From Polynucleobacter hallstattensis (GTDB lineage Bacteria > Pseudomonadota > Gammaproteobacteria > Burkholderiales > Burkholderiaceae), in assembly GCF_018881835.1 (NCBI RefSeq), contig NZ_JACVPO010000001.1:496001-560000 (forward strand): a stretch of DNA of 64,000 nucleotides. Direction: 5' to 3'. The notes beneath the pieces are model-generated. The model worked only from the letters and a program-made list of their open reading frames with translations, had not been told where the DNA came from and did not search any database. This document shows positions 1 through 8,290 of this stretch, in pieces (the stretch's first letter is position 1; each line of letters starts with the position of its first letter). A program made the position numbers and the translations under genes.

Positions 1-949
1 TTTCTTCGCGTTTAGATTCTGGCAAAGTCTTGATTTTTTCGTACAAGCTACTCATACCGTTGTTTGGATTTACACCCAACTCTTCAAACAACTTGCCATA
101 TTTTTCAAATGCATCTTTGTAGAAAATCTTGACAGCGTGACCGAACACGATTGGGTGTGACACCTTCATCATGGTGGCCTTGACATGCAAGGACAACATC
201 ATGCCAGTCTTGTAAGCATCTTCAATTTCTTTTTCATAAAACTCACAGAGTGCTTTTTTACTCATGTACATGCTGTCAATAATTTCACCTGCAAGCAAAC
301 TTACTTTTGGCTTGAGAACAATCGTCTTGCCACTCTTCGTTACCAGATCCATCTTCACATCACACGCTTTAGTCATCGTCATTGACTTCTCACCTGCGTA
401 GAAGTCGCCACCATGCATATGGGATACGTGTGTACGGGAGGCTTGACTCCACTCACCCATCGAGTGCGGGTTCTTACGGGCATAACGCTTAACAGCGTTT
501 GGTGCACGGCGATCAGAGTTACCTTCGCGCAATACCGGGTTTACTGCGCTACCCAAACATTTGGAGTAACGCATACGAATTGATTTTTCAGCCTCATCTT
601 TAGGATCATCTGGGAAGTTAGGAATTCCGTAACCCTTAGCTTGCAACTCTTTAATGGCAGCGAGCAGCTGTGGAACTGACGCACTGATATTAGGCAACTT
701 AATGATGTTGGTATCAGGCAATAAAGTCATGCGACCAAGCTCAGCCAAATTATCGGGAACTTTTTGCTCAGCCGTTAAGCAATCGGAGAACTCTGACAAG
801 ATACGTGCCGCAACAGAAATATCGCTTTCTACAACCTGAACTCCAGCTGGAGCCGTAAAAGTACGAATGATTGGTAAGAATGCACAGCTCGCCAATAAAG
901 GCGCTTCATCTGTCAGCGTGTAAATGATCTTTGATGTCTCTGAAGCCAT
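1..949 (-). CDS. icd: NADP-dependent isocitrate dehydrogenase, monomeric type (3' part beyond window)
   Basis: Oxidatively decarboxylates isocitrate to 2-oxoglutarate with NADP in the cytoplasmic TCA cycle. I translated the minus strand by eye: it starts MASETSKIIYTLTDEAP at 949 and stays open to the left edge, giving the first 316 codons of a family that is usually about 740 residues. Stretches typical of monomeric IDH are visible, including NIIKLPNISASVPQL (about residue 80), GSAVNPVLREGNSDRRAP (about 130) and ARKNPHSMGEW. The dimeric Icd family lacks these blocks. It is divergent from the MFS gene at 1201, with about 250 bp between them in which I see no clear regulatory motif. The C-terminal part lies outside the window. 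Confidence 0.93.
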   Translation of the reverse strand, partial: MASETSKIIYTLTDEAPLLASCAFLPIIRTFTAPAGVQVVESDISVAARILSEFSDCLTAEQKVPDNLAELGRMTLLPDTNIIKLPNISASVPQLLAAIKELQAKGYGIPNFPDDPKDEAEKSIRMRYSKCLGSAVNPVLREGNSDRRAPNAVKRYARKNPHSMGEWSQASRTHVSHMHGGDFYAGEKSMTMTKACDVKMDLVTKSGKTIVLKPKVSLLAGEIIDSMYMSKKALCEFYEKEIEDAYKTGMMLSLHVKATMMKVSHPIVFGHAVKIFYKDAFEKYGKLFEELGVNPNNGMSSLYEKIKTLPESKREE

Positions 950-1200
950 TGATGTTTCCTCGATATGGGTAAATATTAGGGGTCGGCCTTATACCGAACC
1001 ACTCTCGCATTCCGTATGCAACACTTCAGGCGCTTGTGGCTGTCTTGGGTGTCATTTCACGTACTGGACCGAGAAATCTATTTTAAATCATCGACCCCAG
1101 TAATTTCAGGGGATTTAGGCTGCAAATTGGCTCAAGTGCATCAATTTAGGGAAATACCCCGACCCGAACCCACACCCACTTACATCGTAAACTGCAATGC

Positions 1201-2403
1201 ATGATGAACAAGCACCCCCTACTCAACAAAAACCTCGTACTGTTGATTCTCTGCCAAGGCTTGTTTTTAACCAATAATGTGACCTTTATCGCCATTAATG
1301 GCCTAGTTGGCCTAAGCCTGAGTCCGGCTGCCTGGATGGCTACCTTGCCTGTGATGGGCTACGTTGTGGGGGGCGCTTTCTCAACCTCAATCGTAGCCAA
1401 AACCCAAAATTACTTTGGCCGCAAGATTTCTTTTCAACTGGGTCTTCTGGTAGCGGTATTTTCAGCCCTTTTGTGCGCCTATGCAGCTGTTTCCAAAAAC
1501 TTCTGGCTTCTAGTGCTCGGCACCTTTATTGCGGGCTATTACAGTGCCAATGGGCAACTCTATCGATTTGCGGCTGCTGAGCTAACTTCGGTCAGCCAGA
1601 GAGATAAAGCAGTTTCCTGGGTGCTGGCTGGTGGAATCCTTGGCGCCGTCATTGGACCCAACCTCGCATCCTGGACCAAAGATTACTTTGACACTGCTTT
1701 TTTGGGGGCTTACCTTACCCTCTCGATAGCGGGCTTGATTGGCATCGTTGTGATGCAATTCATCCATTTTCCGGAAGAGTTCAAGACGCAGCATTCGCTC
1801 TCAACCGGCAGGAGCCTTAAAACCATTCTGCAGCAACCAGTCTTTCTGGTTGCCGTGATCGGTGCCTCCCTAGGATACGGCGTCATGAATCTCCTCATGG
1901 CAGCTACCCCACTTGCCATGCAAATTTGTGGGCTCCCATTTTCGGATACAGCGATGGTTTTAGAGTGGCATGTGATTGGCATGTTCGCACCCGGGTTTTT
2001 CACTGGCTCACTCATTCAGCGCTTTGGTGCACTCAAGATCATGGGTGTTGGCGTCATTCTCAATCTTCTATGCATTGCAATCGCACTTACTGGTGTCGAC
2101 TTTCACCAGTTCCTGATTGCGCTATTTTTACTCGGTGTTGGCTGGAATTTTTTATTTACCGGATCCACATCGTTGGCGATGACTGCATACCGACCTGAGG
2201 AGCGTGACAAAGCTCAGGCAGCCATTAACTTCTTTGTATTTGGCACAATGGCCTTCACTTCATTTGGCTCTGGAGCCCTCATTACCTCGCAGGGCTGGAA
2301 TATCCTCAATCTAGGATCGCTACTTCCCGTTGCTGTCACCGCTGGCGCTTTACTTTGGCTTAGCGCCAATCGCAAGCAGACTAATGCCTCCCCTAGCGCC
2401 TAA
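1201..2403 (+). CDS. MFS transporter
   Basis: A 400-residue inner-membrane protein with about twelve hydrophobic segments, the size and pattern of a major facilitator superfamily permease. After the second helix it has the loop FGRKISFQLG, a form of the MFS signature between helices 2 and 3. The substrate cannot be read from the sequence. The start is ATGATG, and no good Shine-Dalgarno sequence precedes it, so either Met is possible. Its stop codon overlaps the stop codon of the convergent DUF6352 gene by 4 bp, with no terminator hairpin between them. The C-terminal tail is short and cytoplasmic. Confidence 0.85.
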   Translation: MMNKHPLLNKNLVLLILCQGLFLTNNVTFIAINGLVGLSLSPAAWMATLPVMGYVVGGAFSTSIVAKTQNYFGRKISFQLGLLVAVFSALLCAYAAVSKNFWLLVLGTFIAGYYSANGQLYRFAAAELTSVSQRDKAVSWVLAGGILGAVIGPNLASWTKDYFDTAFLGAYLTLSIAGLIGIVVMQFIHFPEEFKTQHSLSTGRSLKTILQQPVFLVAVIGASLGYGVMNLLMAATPLAMQICGLPFSDTAMVLEWHVIGMFAPGFFTGSLIQRFGALKIMGVGVILNLLCIAIALTGVDFHQFLIALFLLGVGWNFLFTGSTSLAMTAYRPEERDKAQAAINFFVFGTMAFTSFGSGALITSQGWNILNLGSLLPVAVTAGALLWLSANRKQTNASPSA

Positions 2404-3416
2404 GAAACTTTTGCTAAAGGGAGATTGAAGAGTAGGTTTTGCGGTTTGAGTTTGAGCTGTTTGTCATCATTCATTGCTATACCCATGTATACCGGCTTTC
2501 CAGCCTGAGATTGGGTAGCGGCTGCCTCATCAATAAAGTCCAAACGGAATAAGCAAATCACCCTCTCCAGTTCGTCAGTATCGACTGTCTCTTTGTTGTA
2601 AAGCTTATTCAGAATATCCGTAGCAGCAGCATCTAGGCCAACATGCCAAGACCATTTTGGATCGGAGATTTGCTGCATTGGAGTAATGCGCACCTGGGCA
2701 CCTAAAAAGTGTTGTACCCATTTCTCGAGGACACGGCAAAAATGATTAATAGGCGGCTGACCAAAGTTCAACTGCACTGCAAAGTCATGGTCCTCGCTCT
2801 TATCCCAATAGAGCTCAGCGTTTTCCTCATGCAATACATCTAAGTCGACTGAGCGCATAGACATCGACTTACTCTTGAGCAGATCCATGATGTTGCCAGT
2901 CTCACCTGCCTGCGCATTGCGAGTCACCACCTCATCATCTGCACCCATCACCACACCATCCTCCAACACAGTGATCTTTTGAGTCCGAAAGAAGAGCTCA
3001 CCCATGCGTGCATCCAAAGGATGACAATCCTCACCCAAAATATGTCGAATAAATATTTGTGCTAGTTGAGATATAAATAGCGGTGGCACATCTACGCCAT
3101 CACCCTTAAACAAGCTCATGTAAAAATTTTCTAGAGAGCTAGCAGCCAATAACTTAGCTCGATACCTTAGCCAGACTTGGTAGTTAACCTGTATATCAGA
3201 ATCTGCCATGTCGGTAATTTCCTCATCGGAAATCTCCGCGCGGGGGTTTGCATTTAGGCGCTGATGTAGGGCGCGCTCAACATCACAGGACTCAGGAACG
3301 AGGTTTAACTCGGGGCGTAATAAGTAAGTGCGCAGAAAATCATCGGTTACCAGCAATTGCTTGTCAGACCCCACCGTTAGGGTTTTGTACGCAGAATGAG
3401 GCCAGAAGTTTGTCAT
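2400..3416 (-). CDS. DUF6352 family protein, function unknown
   Basis: A soluble protein of 338 residues. I recognise the betaproteobacterial DUF6352 pattern: an opening MTNFWPHSAYKTL, then VTDDFLRTYLLRPEL, ESCDVERALH, and a YQVWLRYRAKLLAA helix. I chose the Met at 3416 because the family starts with this 'FWP' motif; an upstream Met at 3434 is possible. No catalytic motif or membrane segment is visible. No function is established for the family that I can state. It lies divergently next to the FKBP gene, so the two may share a short promoter region (3417-3491). Confidence 0.72.
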   Translation of the reverse strand: MTNFWPHSAYKTLTVGSDKQLLVTDDFLRTYLLRPELNLVPESCDVERALHQRLNANPRAEISDEEITDMADSDIQVNYQVWLRYRAKLLAASSLENFYMSLFKGDGVDVPPLFISQLAQIFIRHILGEDCHPLDARMGELFFRTQKITVLEDGVVMGADDEVVTRNAQAGETGNIMDLLKSKSMSMRSVDLDVLHEENAELYWDKSEDHDFAVQLNFGQPPINHFCRVLEKWVQHFLGAQVRITPMQQISDPKWSWHVGLDAAATDILNKLYNKETVDTDELERVICLFRLDFIDEAAATQSQAGKPVYMGIAMNDDKQLKLKPQNLLFNLPLAKVS

Positions 3417-3491
3417 GTTAGTTTGCTCGAACAAAAAGATTACGCTCAGAATATACTAGCCCTTCAATTTCAGCCAAAGAGGAAGATAAAC

Positions 3492-3839
3492 GTGAGCGAA
3501 CTCCAAAAAATAGATACCATTGTGGGCGATGGTAAAGAAGCGACTGCTGGCAATCATGTAGACGTGCATTACACCGGCTGGTTGTTTGATGAACAGGCAC
3601 CTGACCATAAAGGCCAGAAGTTTGATAGCTCCCTCGATCGCGGCCAATTATTTAGCTTTCCTTTAGGCGCTGGCCATGTCATTAAGGGCTGGGATGAAGG
3701 CGTAGAAGGCATGAAAATTGGTGGCAAGCGCACCTTAATTATTCCATCGGAGATGGGTTATGGTCCACGTGGTGCCGGCGGCGTGATTCCACCAAATGCA
3801 ACATTGGTATTCGAAGTTGAGCTACATGGTGTAAATTAA
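3492..3839 (+). CDS. FKBP-type peptidyl-prolyl cis-trans isomerase
   Basis: Single-domain FKBP isomerase of 115 residues that speeds prolyl bond rotation during protein folding. The GTG at 3492 is the likely start: it follows a good ribosome binding site (AGAGGAAG) and gives the usual small FKBP length. The reading frame extends upstream to 3396, but that part does not look like FKBP. Family features present are VHYTGWL, KFDSSLDRG, the LGAGHVIKGWDEGVEGMKIGGKR core, and the closing PPNATLVFEVELHGV. There is no signal peptide, so it is cytoplasmic. A hairpin terminator follows at 3865. Confidence 0.92.
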   Translation: MSELQKIDTIVGDGKEATAGNHVDVHYTGWLFDEQAPDHKGQKFDSSLDRGQLFSFPLGAGHVIKGWDEGVEGMKIGGKRTLIIPSEMGYGPRGAGGVIPPNATLVFEVELHGVN

Positions 3840-3864
3840 TTCCACTCCTGCATTAGCAAGTAAT

Positions 3865-3905
3865 AAGGCCACTCAAGTAGATAAAATGAGTGGCCTTTAT
3901 TTTTC
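3865..3905 (+). terminator. Rho-independent terminator after the FKBP gene
   Basis: An 11-bp stem (AAGGCCACTCA at 3865-3875 pairing with TGAGTGGCCTT at 3887-3897), an 11-nt loop and a T-rich tail (TATTTTTCTC). It stops transcription of the FKBP gene and may also serve the convergent transglycosylase gene. Confidence 0.85.
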
Positions 3906-3926
3906 TCAAGAAAGAGTATGCGGATC

Positions 3927-4910
3927 TTATGAGCGCAAATCTTTGCCGTTCAAAGTGAGTTTGTTAGGCGCCACTGGCTGACACAAACTAATCAAACGAT
4001 TTCTTTCGGCGATCACCTTGTCGGTATAACCGCCATCGCTCTCTGCATTTGCAGCGCCTACATAGTATTTCAAGCCATTACGCAATGAACCGCTAGTAGC
4101 AATCAAATACTTCAAAATGTAAGCGCCTACCCGAATATTGACTTCAGGCTTCACCGCATCAGTAGCGCCGCCATACAAGGCGTACTTATCTTTATGAATC
4201 GTTGTCATCACCTGCATCAAGCCTTCAGCACCGGCATGGCTTTTAACCAGCGGATTAAAGTTGGACTCTACCGAAATCACGGCGAGTAACAGCACTGGGT
4301 CAATTTTGACTTCCTTTGCAATCAACACAGTATTAGATACATATTCCTCAATCTTGGCACGATCTAACTTGTACTTCTTCTCAAAAAAGTCAGCCACTGC
4401 ACGTTGATTGTGAATAGAGACCATCAGCTTTGAATCTAGAGCCTGAGGATCAATTTTTGAGGTAGGAATGCGATCAGCCAAATGGGAAATCGGTTTTACC
4501 TGGGTATGCGCTACTGAGGGCATCAACAAGGCAACTGTTTGCTTCTTGGCACTCATCAAACTACTACCAGGGTTGGCCGATGTGTTTCCGTAAAGCACAT
4601 TGGCAATTTCTTTATCCGCAGACGCCTGGGGAGTTGCCTCTTGATACTGATCCAACATGGCGAAACCACCTTGCCAAACTATATGACGGGCTTCATCTGG
4701 AACAAGGATTCGAGCTAAATCGAATGCACCCGCTTGAGTTCCGTTACCCGAGAGCCAGAGCCCGACGATCATGAAAACAGTCACAATCAATAGACCATTC
4801 ATAACCCGATAAACAGGAGAAAGTGCGTGAGCCAGCAAATCCTTAGCGTGAGCCCTTGCTGGCTGCGCTAGTTGCATGTCACTCGAATTGGCAGAAAAAC
4901 ATTTAATCAT
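3927..4910 (-). CDS. Membrane-anchored lytic transglycosylase (SLT domain)
   Basis: Cleaves peptidoglycan glycan strands in the periplasm. From the chosen Met (4910) the protein has 327 residues: a short cytoplasmic tail, one membrane segment near residues 40-60 (NGLLIVTVFMIVGLWLSG), a low-complexity linker, and a C-terminal SLT domain. That domain shows the family signature VISVESNFNP, with its catalytic Glu, then GAEGLMQVM, and YILKYLIATSGSLRNGLKYY near the end. An in-frame Met at 4985 would add 25 residues that do not look like a leader. Neither start has a strong ribosome binding site. Confidence 0.85.
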   Translation of the reverse strand: MIKCFSANSSDMQLAQPARAHAKDLLAHALSPVYRVMNGLLIVTVFMIVGLWLSGNGTQAGAFDLARILVPDEARHIVWQGGFAMLDQYQEATPQASADKEIANVLYGNTSANPGSSLMSAKKQTVALLMPSVAHTQVKPISHLADRIPTSKIDPQALDSKLMVSIHNQRAVADFFEKKYKLDRAKIEEYVSNTVLIAKEVKIDPVLLLAVISVESNFNPLVKSHAGAEGLMQVMTTIHKDKYALYGGATDAVKPEVNIRVGAYILKYLIATSGSLRNGLKYYVGAANAESDGGYTDKVIAERNRLISLCQPVAPNKLTLNGKDLRS

Positions 4911-5428
4911 TCGTAGTCTTGCAGCACCCCAAAAATCAACACTCTGATTTATGTTGCATTGCAATAAGTAAAAAACATTAGCCACTCTAAAAAGGTTCTT
5001 ATATCAAGTCAAGAATAAAGAACCGTATTTTCATAACTTATAGGTCTTGAAATAGGGATGATCCCTGAGAGAGCCTGTAGATTTTATATTTTCTGTTTTA
5101 ATTTCAATAGCTTACAGAAGTTAGTAAAGGCTTATTTCATATAATAAAAAAGGGCTCAAAATCCGACTTTTCTACTATTTTCACCCCTCGAAAGAGTTGC
5201 TTAACCCGTACATCTAGTATTTTGATGGACTAAATTTTCTACCGGTAGTGTTTTTTCACTCATGAGCTCAAGTTACGCGTTAGCCTGTTGTCATGTATTT
5301 CGCTTGAATGAAACTTCAGGAAAAAGACTTCTGTGCACTCATTAACACTAGCCTTAAAGCTAACTCAATCGCCAAATACGCGCAAAACTTTCACCCCCTA
5401 ATAACGACACTCATTACACTGATATTCA
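4911..5428. other. Intergenic region, no gene seen
   Basis: About 500 bp, AT-rich, between the divergent transglycosylase and nuclease genes. A 63-codon frame at 5308-5499 runs into the nuclease gene and has no recognisable features, so I do not call it. The region should hold both promoters, but I could not pick convincing boxes. Confidence 0.5.
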
Positions 5429-6415
5429 ATGAAATACTTGGCCAAAACCCTCTTATTAGTCTCGCTTTGGCTGCCTCTGAGTGCGTCCGCCCTCTTTGAG
5501 CAATGCCAAGATCTATTCCCATCCCAACAAATACCTAGCACTGCTCAGGTGGGTCGGGACCTCTGTTTTGATGATTTTGCGATTTATTACTCGCCTGTAG
5601 ACAAAAAACCCATCTATACCGTTGAGAAGTTAAATGGCGAGCAACTCCAGGCCCCACATCCTCGCCGTACCAATCAGTTTTACGAAGAGGCCAGACTCCC
5701 AGTACATGAACGCGCCCTACTGTCAGACTATCGTGGCAGCGGATATGACCGAGGTCACAACGTGCCAGCTGGCGACATGACAAGTGAGCGGGGAATGGCG
5801 CAGTCATTCTCCCTGGCAAATATGATGCCGCAAGCTAGGCAAAACAATCAGGGCATCTGGGCAAAACGGGTTGAGGAGCCCACCAGGATGTACATCAAGC
5901 GGGTACAAGGTGATGTCTATGTCTTTACTGGTTCAGTGGGTCATGCTGGCAGTATCGGCAAAGGCAAGGTCACAATTCCGAGTCATCTCTACAAGCTGGT
6001 CTACGATCCTGCCAAAAAATTAGCTTGGGCTTATTGGGTCGATAACACGGATGATGCGCAAATGAGTCCACCGATCTCTTATGTCGAACTGATTCAGAAG
6101 ACTGGGATTGACTTTCATCTGCCGGTTGAAAAGAATAGTTTGGAGTCCAAAACTATCGTGGGTGGGTGGTATCCCGTCTTTTTCGATCAGTATTCCCCTG
6201 AAAAGCTTGCGGCACTCGCTACGAATATCAAAGCGGGGAAGGTAGCCAGCGTGCAGATTCAATACGATCGCAATCTAGAGTTAGCTCAAAAGCTGGCGCA
6301 AGAAATTCAGTTGCAAAGTGCATTGCAGGCCACCCTCTCTAAAAGTAGTCCGCCAGATTCACCTAATGTGAGCTATGAACGTAATCGCGTCACAGCAATA
6401 GTGCGCACTAAATAA
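5429..6415 (+). CDS. Secreted DNA/RNA non-specific endonuclease (NUC1 family)
   Basis: A 328-residue nuclease exported by an N-terminal signal peptide (MKYLAKTLLLVSLWLPLSASA, cleavage about residue 21). The beta-beta-alpha-metal active site is visible as YDRGHNVPAGDM (the DRGH motif, whose His is the general base). Downstream FSLANMMPQARQNNQGIWA provides the metal-binding Asn. The family degrades single- and double-stranded DNA and RNA with Mg2+, outside the cytoplasm. The last 60 residues are a helical tail beyond the core. It ends 4 bp from the stop of the convergent DUF3820 gene. No inhibitor gene is adjacent, so nutrient scavenging is likelier than a toxin role. Confidence 0.88.
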   Translation: MKYLAKTLLLVSLWLPLSASALFEQCQDLFPSQQIPSTAQVGRDLCFDDFAIYYSPVDKKPIYTVEKLNGEQLQAPHPRRTNQFYEEARLPVHERALLSDYRGSGYDRGHNVPAGDMTSERGMAQSFSLANMMPQARQNNQGIWAKRVEEPTRMYIKRVQGDVYVFTGSVGHAGSIGKGKVTIPSHLYKLVYDPAKKLAWAYWVDNTDDAQMSPPISYVELIQKTGIDFHLPVEKNSLESKTIVGGWYPVFFDQYSPEKLAALATNIKAGKVASVQIQYDRNLELAQKLAQEIQLQSALQATLSKSSPPDSPNVSYERNRVTAIVRTK

Positions 6416-6419
6416 AGCT

Positions 6420-6662
6420 TTATTGCTCGCGATTGCGGGGAGCAATTCCATGGGCTCGTTGGATAGGGGCCAATAACCCGCGTAAGCCATTGTGATCCAA
6501 GGTGTGCATTAACTCCAGCAACTGCCCAAGCTCACCTTTAGGAAATCCTTCTCGCGCAAACCACGCCAAATAATTTCCAGGTAAGTCTGCGAGTGCACGG
6601 CCAGCATGCTTGCCGAAAGGCATCTTCATTGTGACTAACTTCATAAGGGCTTCTGAATCCAT
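6420..6662 (-). CDS. DUF3820 family protein
   Basis: A small soluble protein of 80 residues. It carries the DUF3820 pattern MDSEALMKLVTMKMPFGKHAG, then LADLPGNYLAWFAREGFPKG and LGQLLELMHTLDHNGL. I chose the Met at 6662 because the family begins 'MD.E.L..L...KMPFGK'; a frame upstream to 6722 adds unconserved residues and would run into the Fur-box promoter region. The biochemical role of the family is not settled; some members are labelled quorum-sensing-regulated virulence factors. It is divergent from the iron-type operon at 6811. Confidence 0.8.
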   Translation of the reverse strand: MDSEALMKLVTMKMPFGKHAGRALADLPGNYLAWFAREGFPKGELGQLLELMHTLDHNGLRGLLAPIQRAHGIAPRNREQ

Positions 6663-6736
6663 AGGCCTAAATCTTACAAGCTCGGGGGTGTTCCCAAGCA
6701 AAAACTCAACACTAAAGCGCACAGGGTCATTTTCTC

Positions 6737-6756
6737 AATTGAGAACTATTCTCATT
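6737..6756 (+). promoter_or_regulatory. Putative Fur box 1, over the -35 box
   Basis: AATTGAGAACTATTCTCATT is an inverted repeat of the Fur type (TGAGAA...TTCTCA). It covers the -35 hexamer, so an iron-loaded Fur repressor bound here would block RNA polymerase. Confidence 0.68.
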
Positions 6757-6767
6757 TACTGTATATT
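6739..6767 (+). promoter_or_regulatory. Sigma-70 promoter of the 6811-9536 operon
   Basis: A -35 box TTGAGA (6739-6744) and a -10 box TATATT (6762-6767), each 5 of 6 matches to consensus, separated by an ideal 17 bp. Transcription would start near 6774, about 37 bp before the first ATG. Both Fur-like boxes overlap it. Confidence 0.65.
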
Positions 6768-6784
6768 GAGAATCATTCTCATTT
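6765..6784 (+). promoter_or_regulatory. Putative Fur box 2, over the -10 box and start point
   Basis: ATTGAGAATCATTCTCATTT has the near-perfect inverted repeat TGAGAAT-C-ATTCTCA, close to the classic Fur operator. Its centre is 28 bp downstream of box 1, suggesting two bound dimers on one promoter. Confidence 0.75.
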
Positions 6785-6810
6785 AATTTTATTGACCAGC
6801 CCACTAGACC

Positions 6811-7725
6811 ATGAAAATGACTATCAAAAGACTTGTTGCCTTTAGCATCCTATTAGCCACAGCACTGCACTTCTCATTCGCAAATGCGGGTGAAGGTGCA
6901 TTTGGATGGATTTATACCCTCGATCTACAGCCCAAAGGAAAACTCGAGTTTGAGCAGCGCTTACAACTGAATAAACAACAAGCTGCCGGCACCTACGATG
7001 CCTGGACGGCGAGAACGGAGTTGGAATATGGCCTTACCAATAATTTACAAATTGCTGGCTATATCAACTCCTACTACACCAGCGCAAATCAGAATTACAC
7101 CAATCCAGAAGCCTGTGGTGATAGCTCAAGTTGTACAGGGGGGTATGGGGTGCCATCTAGCCATGACCCAGCCACTTCTTACAGAAAGAGTGGAATTGAA
7201 GGTGGCTCTTTGGAGGCAATTTACCGACTAACTAATCCAGTGACATCGCCCGTTGGTGTAGGCCTCTACCTAGAGCCGACTATTGGTAGAAATAAAAATC
7301 AACTTGAAGCCCGCCTACTCTTGCAATCGAATTTCATTGATGATCGATTGATCCTGGCAGGTAACGTAGTTGCAGCAAATCAACGCTTGAAGTTTATTGA
7401 AAATGGCAACGTACCAGAATCGATGCTTGATTTTCTCGTGGGTGCTAGCTATCGATTTGCGCCCAAATGGTCCGCTGGTGTTGAGGCACGCTTCCACAAT
7501 GACTACTCAGAATTGAATTTACGCAATCAAGTCCAACGAGCCACTTTTGTTGGCCCCAATATGCACTACGCCGCAAAAGACTGGTGGGTCACAGGCGCTT
7601 GGCGCTATCAACTCAAAGGCGGCACCTGTATGGGTGGCGGAGAAGCTGAATGCTCCAATGCTCGTGTTTGGGATAGCCATTCAGTGAATGAATTTATCGT
7701 CAAAGTTGGCTTTCCTTTGAACTAA
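6811..7725 (+). CDS. Predicted outer-membrane beta-barrel protein, iron-regulated operon (possibly DUF6662)
   Basis: A 304-residue protein with a signal peptide (MKMTIKRLVAFSILLATALHFSFANA). The mature part alternates polar and aromatic residues as beta-barrel strands do, and it ends with a strand finishing in a hydrophobic residue plus Asn (VNEFIVKVGFPLN). The opening GEGAFGWIYTLDLQPKGKLEFEQ resembles the DUF6662 family, an assignment I hold loosely. Four Cys in two close pairs (EACGDSSSC and GGTCMGGGEAEC) could form disulfides in surface loops. It is the first gene of the Fur-box operon, 10 bp before the FMN-binding protein gene. A role in letting iron or electron carriers across the outer membrane is an inference. 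Confidence 0.7.
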   Translation: MKMTIKRLVAFSILLATALHFSFANAGEGAFGWIYTLDLQPKGKLEFEQRLQLNKQQAAGTYDAWTARTELEYGLTNNLQIAGYINSYYTSANQNYTNPEACGDSSSCTGGYGVPSSHDPATSYRKSGIEGGSLEAIYRLTNPVTSPVGVGLYLEPTIGRNKNQLEARLLLQSNFIDDRLILAGNVVAANQRLKFIENGNVPESMLDFLVGASYRFAPKWSAGVEARFHNDYSELNLRNQVQRATFVGPNMHYAAKDWWVTGAWRYQLKGGTCMGGGEAECSNARVWDSHSVNEFIVKVGFPLN

Positions 7726-7735
7726 AGAAACGAAT

Positions 7736-8290
7736 ATGAACTGGAAACCTAACCCCCTATTCATCATTGGTCTAACTGTAGTAACTGCACCCATCATTGC
7801 GCAGGCCAAGATTTATGTATCCGTTGAACAAGCTCAGAAGATACTGATACCCAATAAATCGCTAGTTAAAAATACGATCATCATCACTGATGAGTTGCAA
7901 GACAAAATGCGCTCAGCTTCGAGTATTCGACACCCCTTTCAAGGGGATCGAATTTGGAAGGCGGCTGACGGAAGTTGGTTCATCGTAGATGAGGTAGTCG
8001 GTAAACATGAAATGATTACTTACGCAGTAGCACTCAATTCAGCGGGCGCAGTAACCGGAATTGAGATTCTAGAATACGTTGAATCTTATGGATACGAAGT
8101 GGCGGAAGCCAACTGGCGCAAACAATTTGTCGGTAAGACGGCTGCAGACCCCATTAAGCTCAATCAAGATATTCAGAATATTGGTGGTGCTACTCTCTCC
8201 TGTAAACATCTGACTGATGGCGTTAAGCGGGTTGCGGTCTTATATGACATCGCTTTAAAAAATCAGGCCTTAAGCCTAAAAGCAAAATGA
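7736..8290 (+). CDS. Periplasmic FMN-binding domain protein
   Basis: A 184-residue protein with an N-terminal signal or anchor (IIGLTVVTAPIIAQA, about residues 9-24) and an FMN_bind domain of the NqrC/RnfG type. The motif GGATLSCKHLTDGVK (residues 150-164) matches the site where FMN is covalently joined through a Thr, probably Thr153. It would act as a periplasmic one-electron carrier. Its own flavin transferase is encoded next (apbE, 4-bp overlap), and then a His-rich membrane protein. This grouping supports electron transfer from the inner membrane to a periplasmic acceptor, plausibly ferric iron given the Fur boxes. Confidence 0.85.
   Translation: MNWKPNPLFIIGLTVVTAPIIAQAKIYVSVEQAQKILIPNKSLVKNTIIITDELQDKMRSASSIRHPFQGDRIWKAADGSWFIVDEVVGKHEMITYAVALNSAGAVTGIEILEYVESYGYEVAEANWRKQFVGKTAADPIKLNQDIQNIGGATLSCKHLTDGVKRVAVLYDIALKNQALSLKAK

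Noticed and set aside
950..1200. Small frames and possible promoter boxes between icd and the MFS gene
   Set aside because: The frame at 1016-1204 has no coding character, and no promoter hexamer pair stood out clearly enough to report.
5308..5499. 63-codon frame before the nuclease gene
   Set aside because: It overlaps the nuclease signal peptide in another frame, has no ribosome binding site, and shows no recognisable feature.
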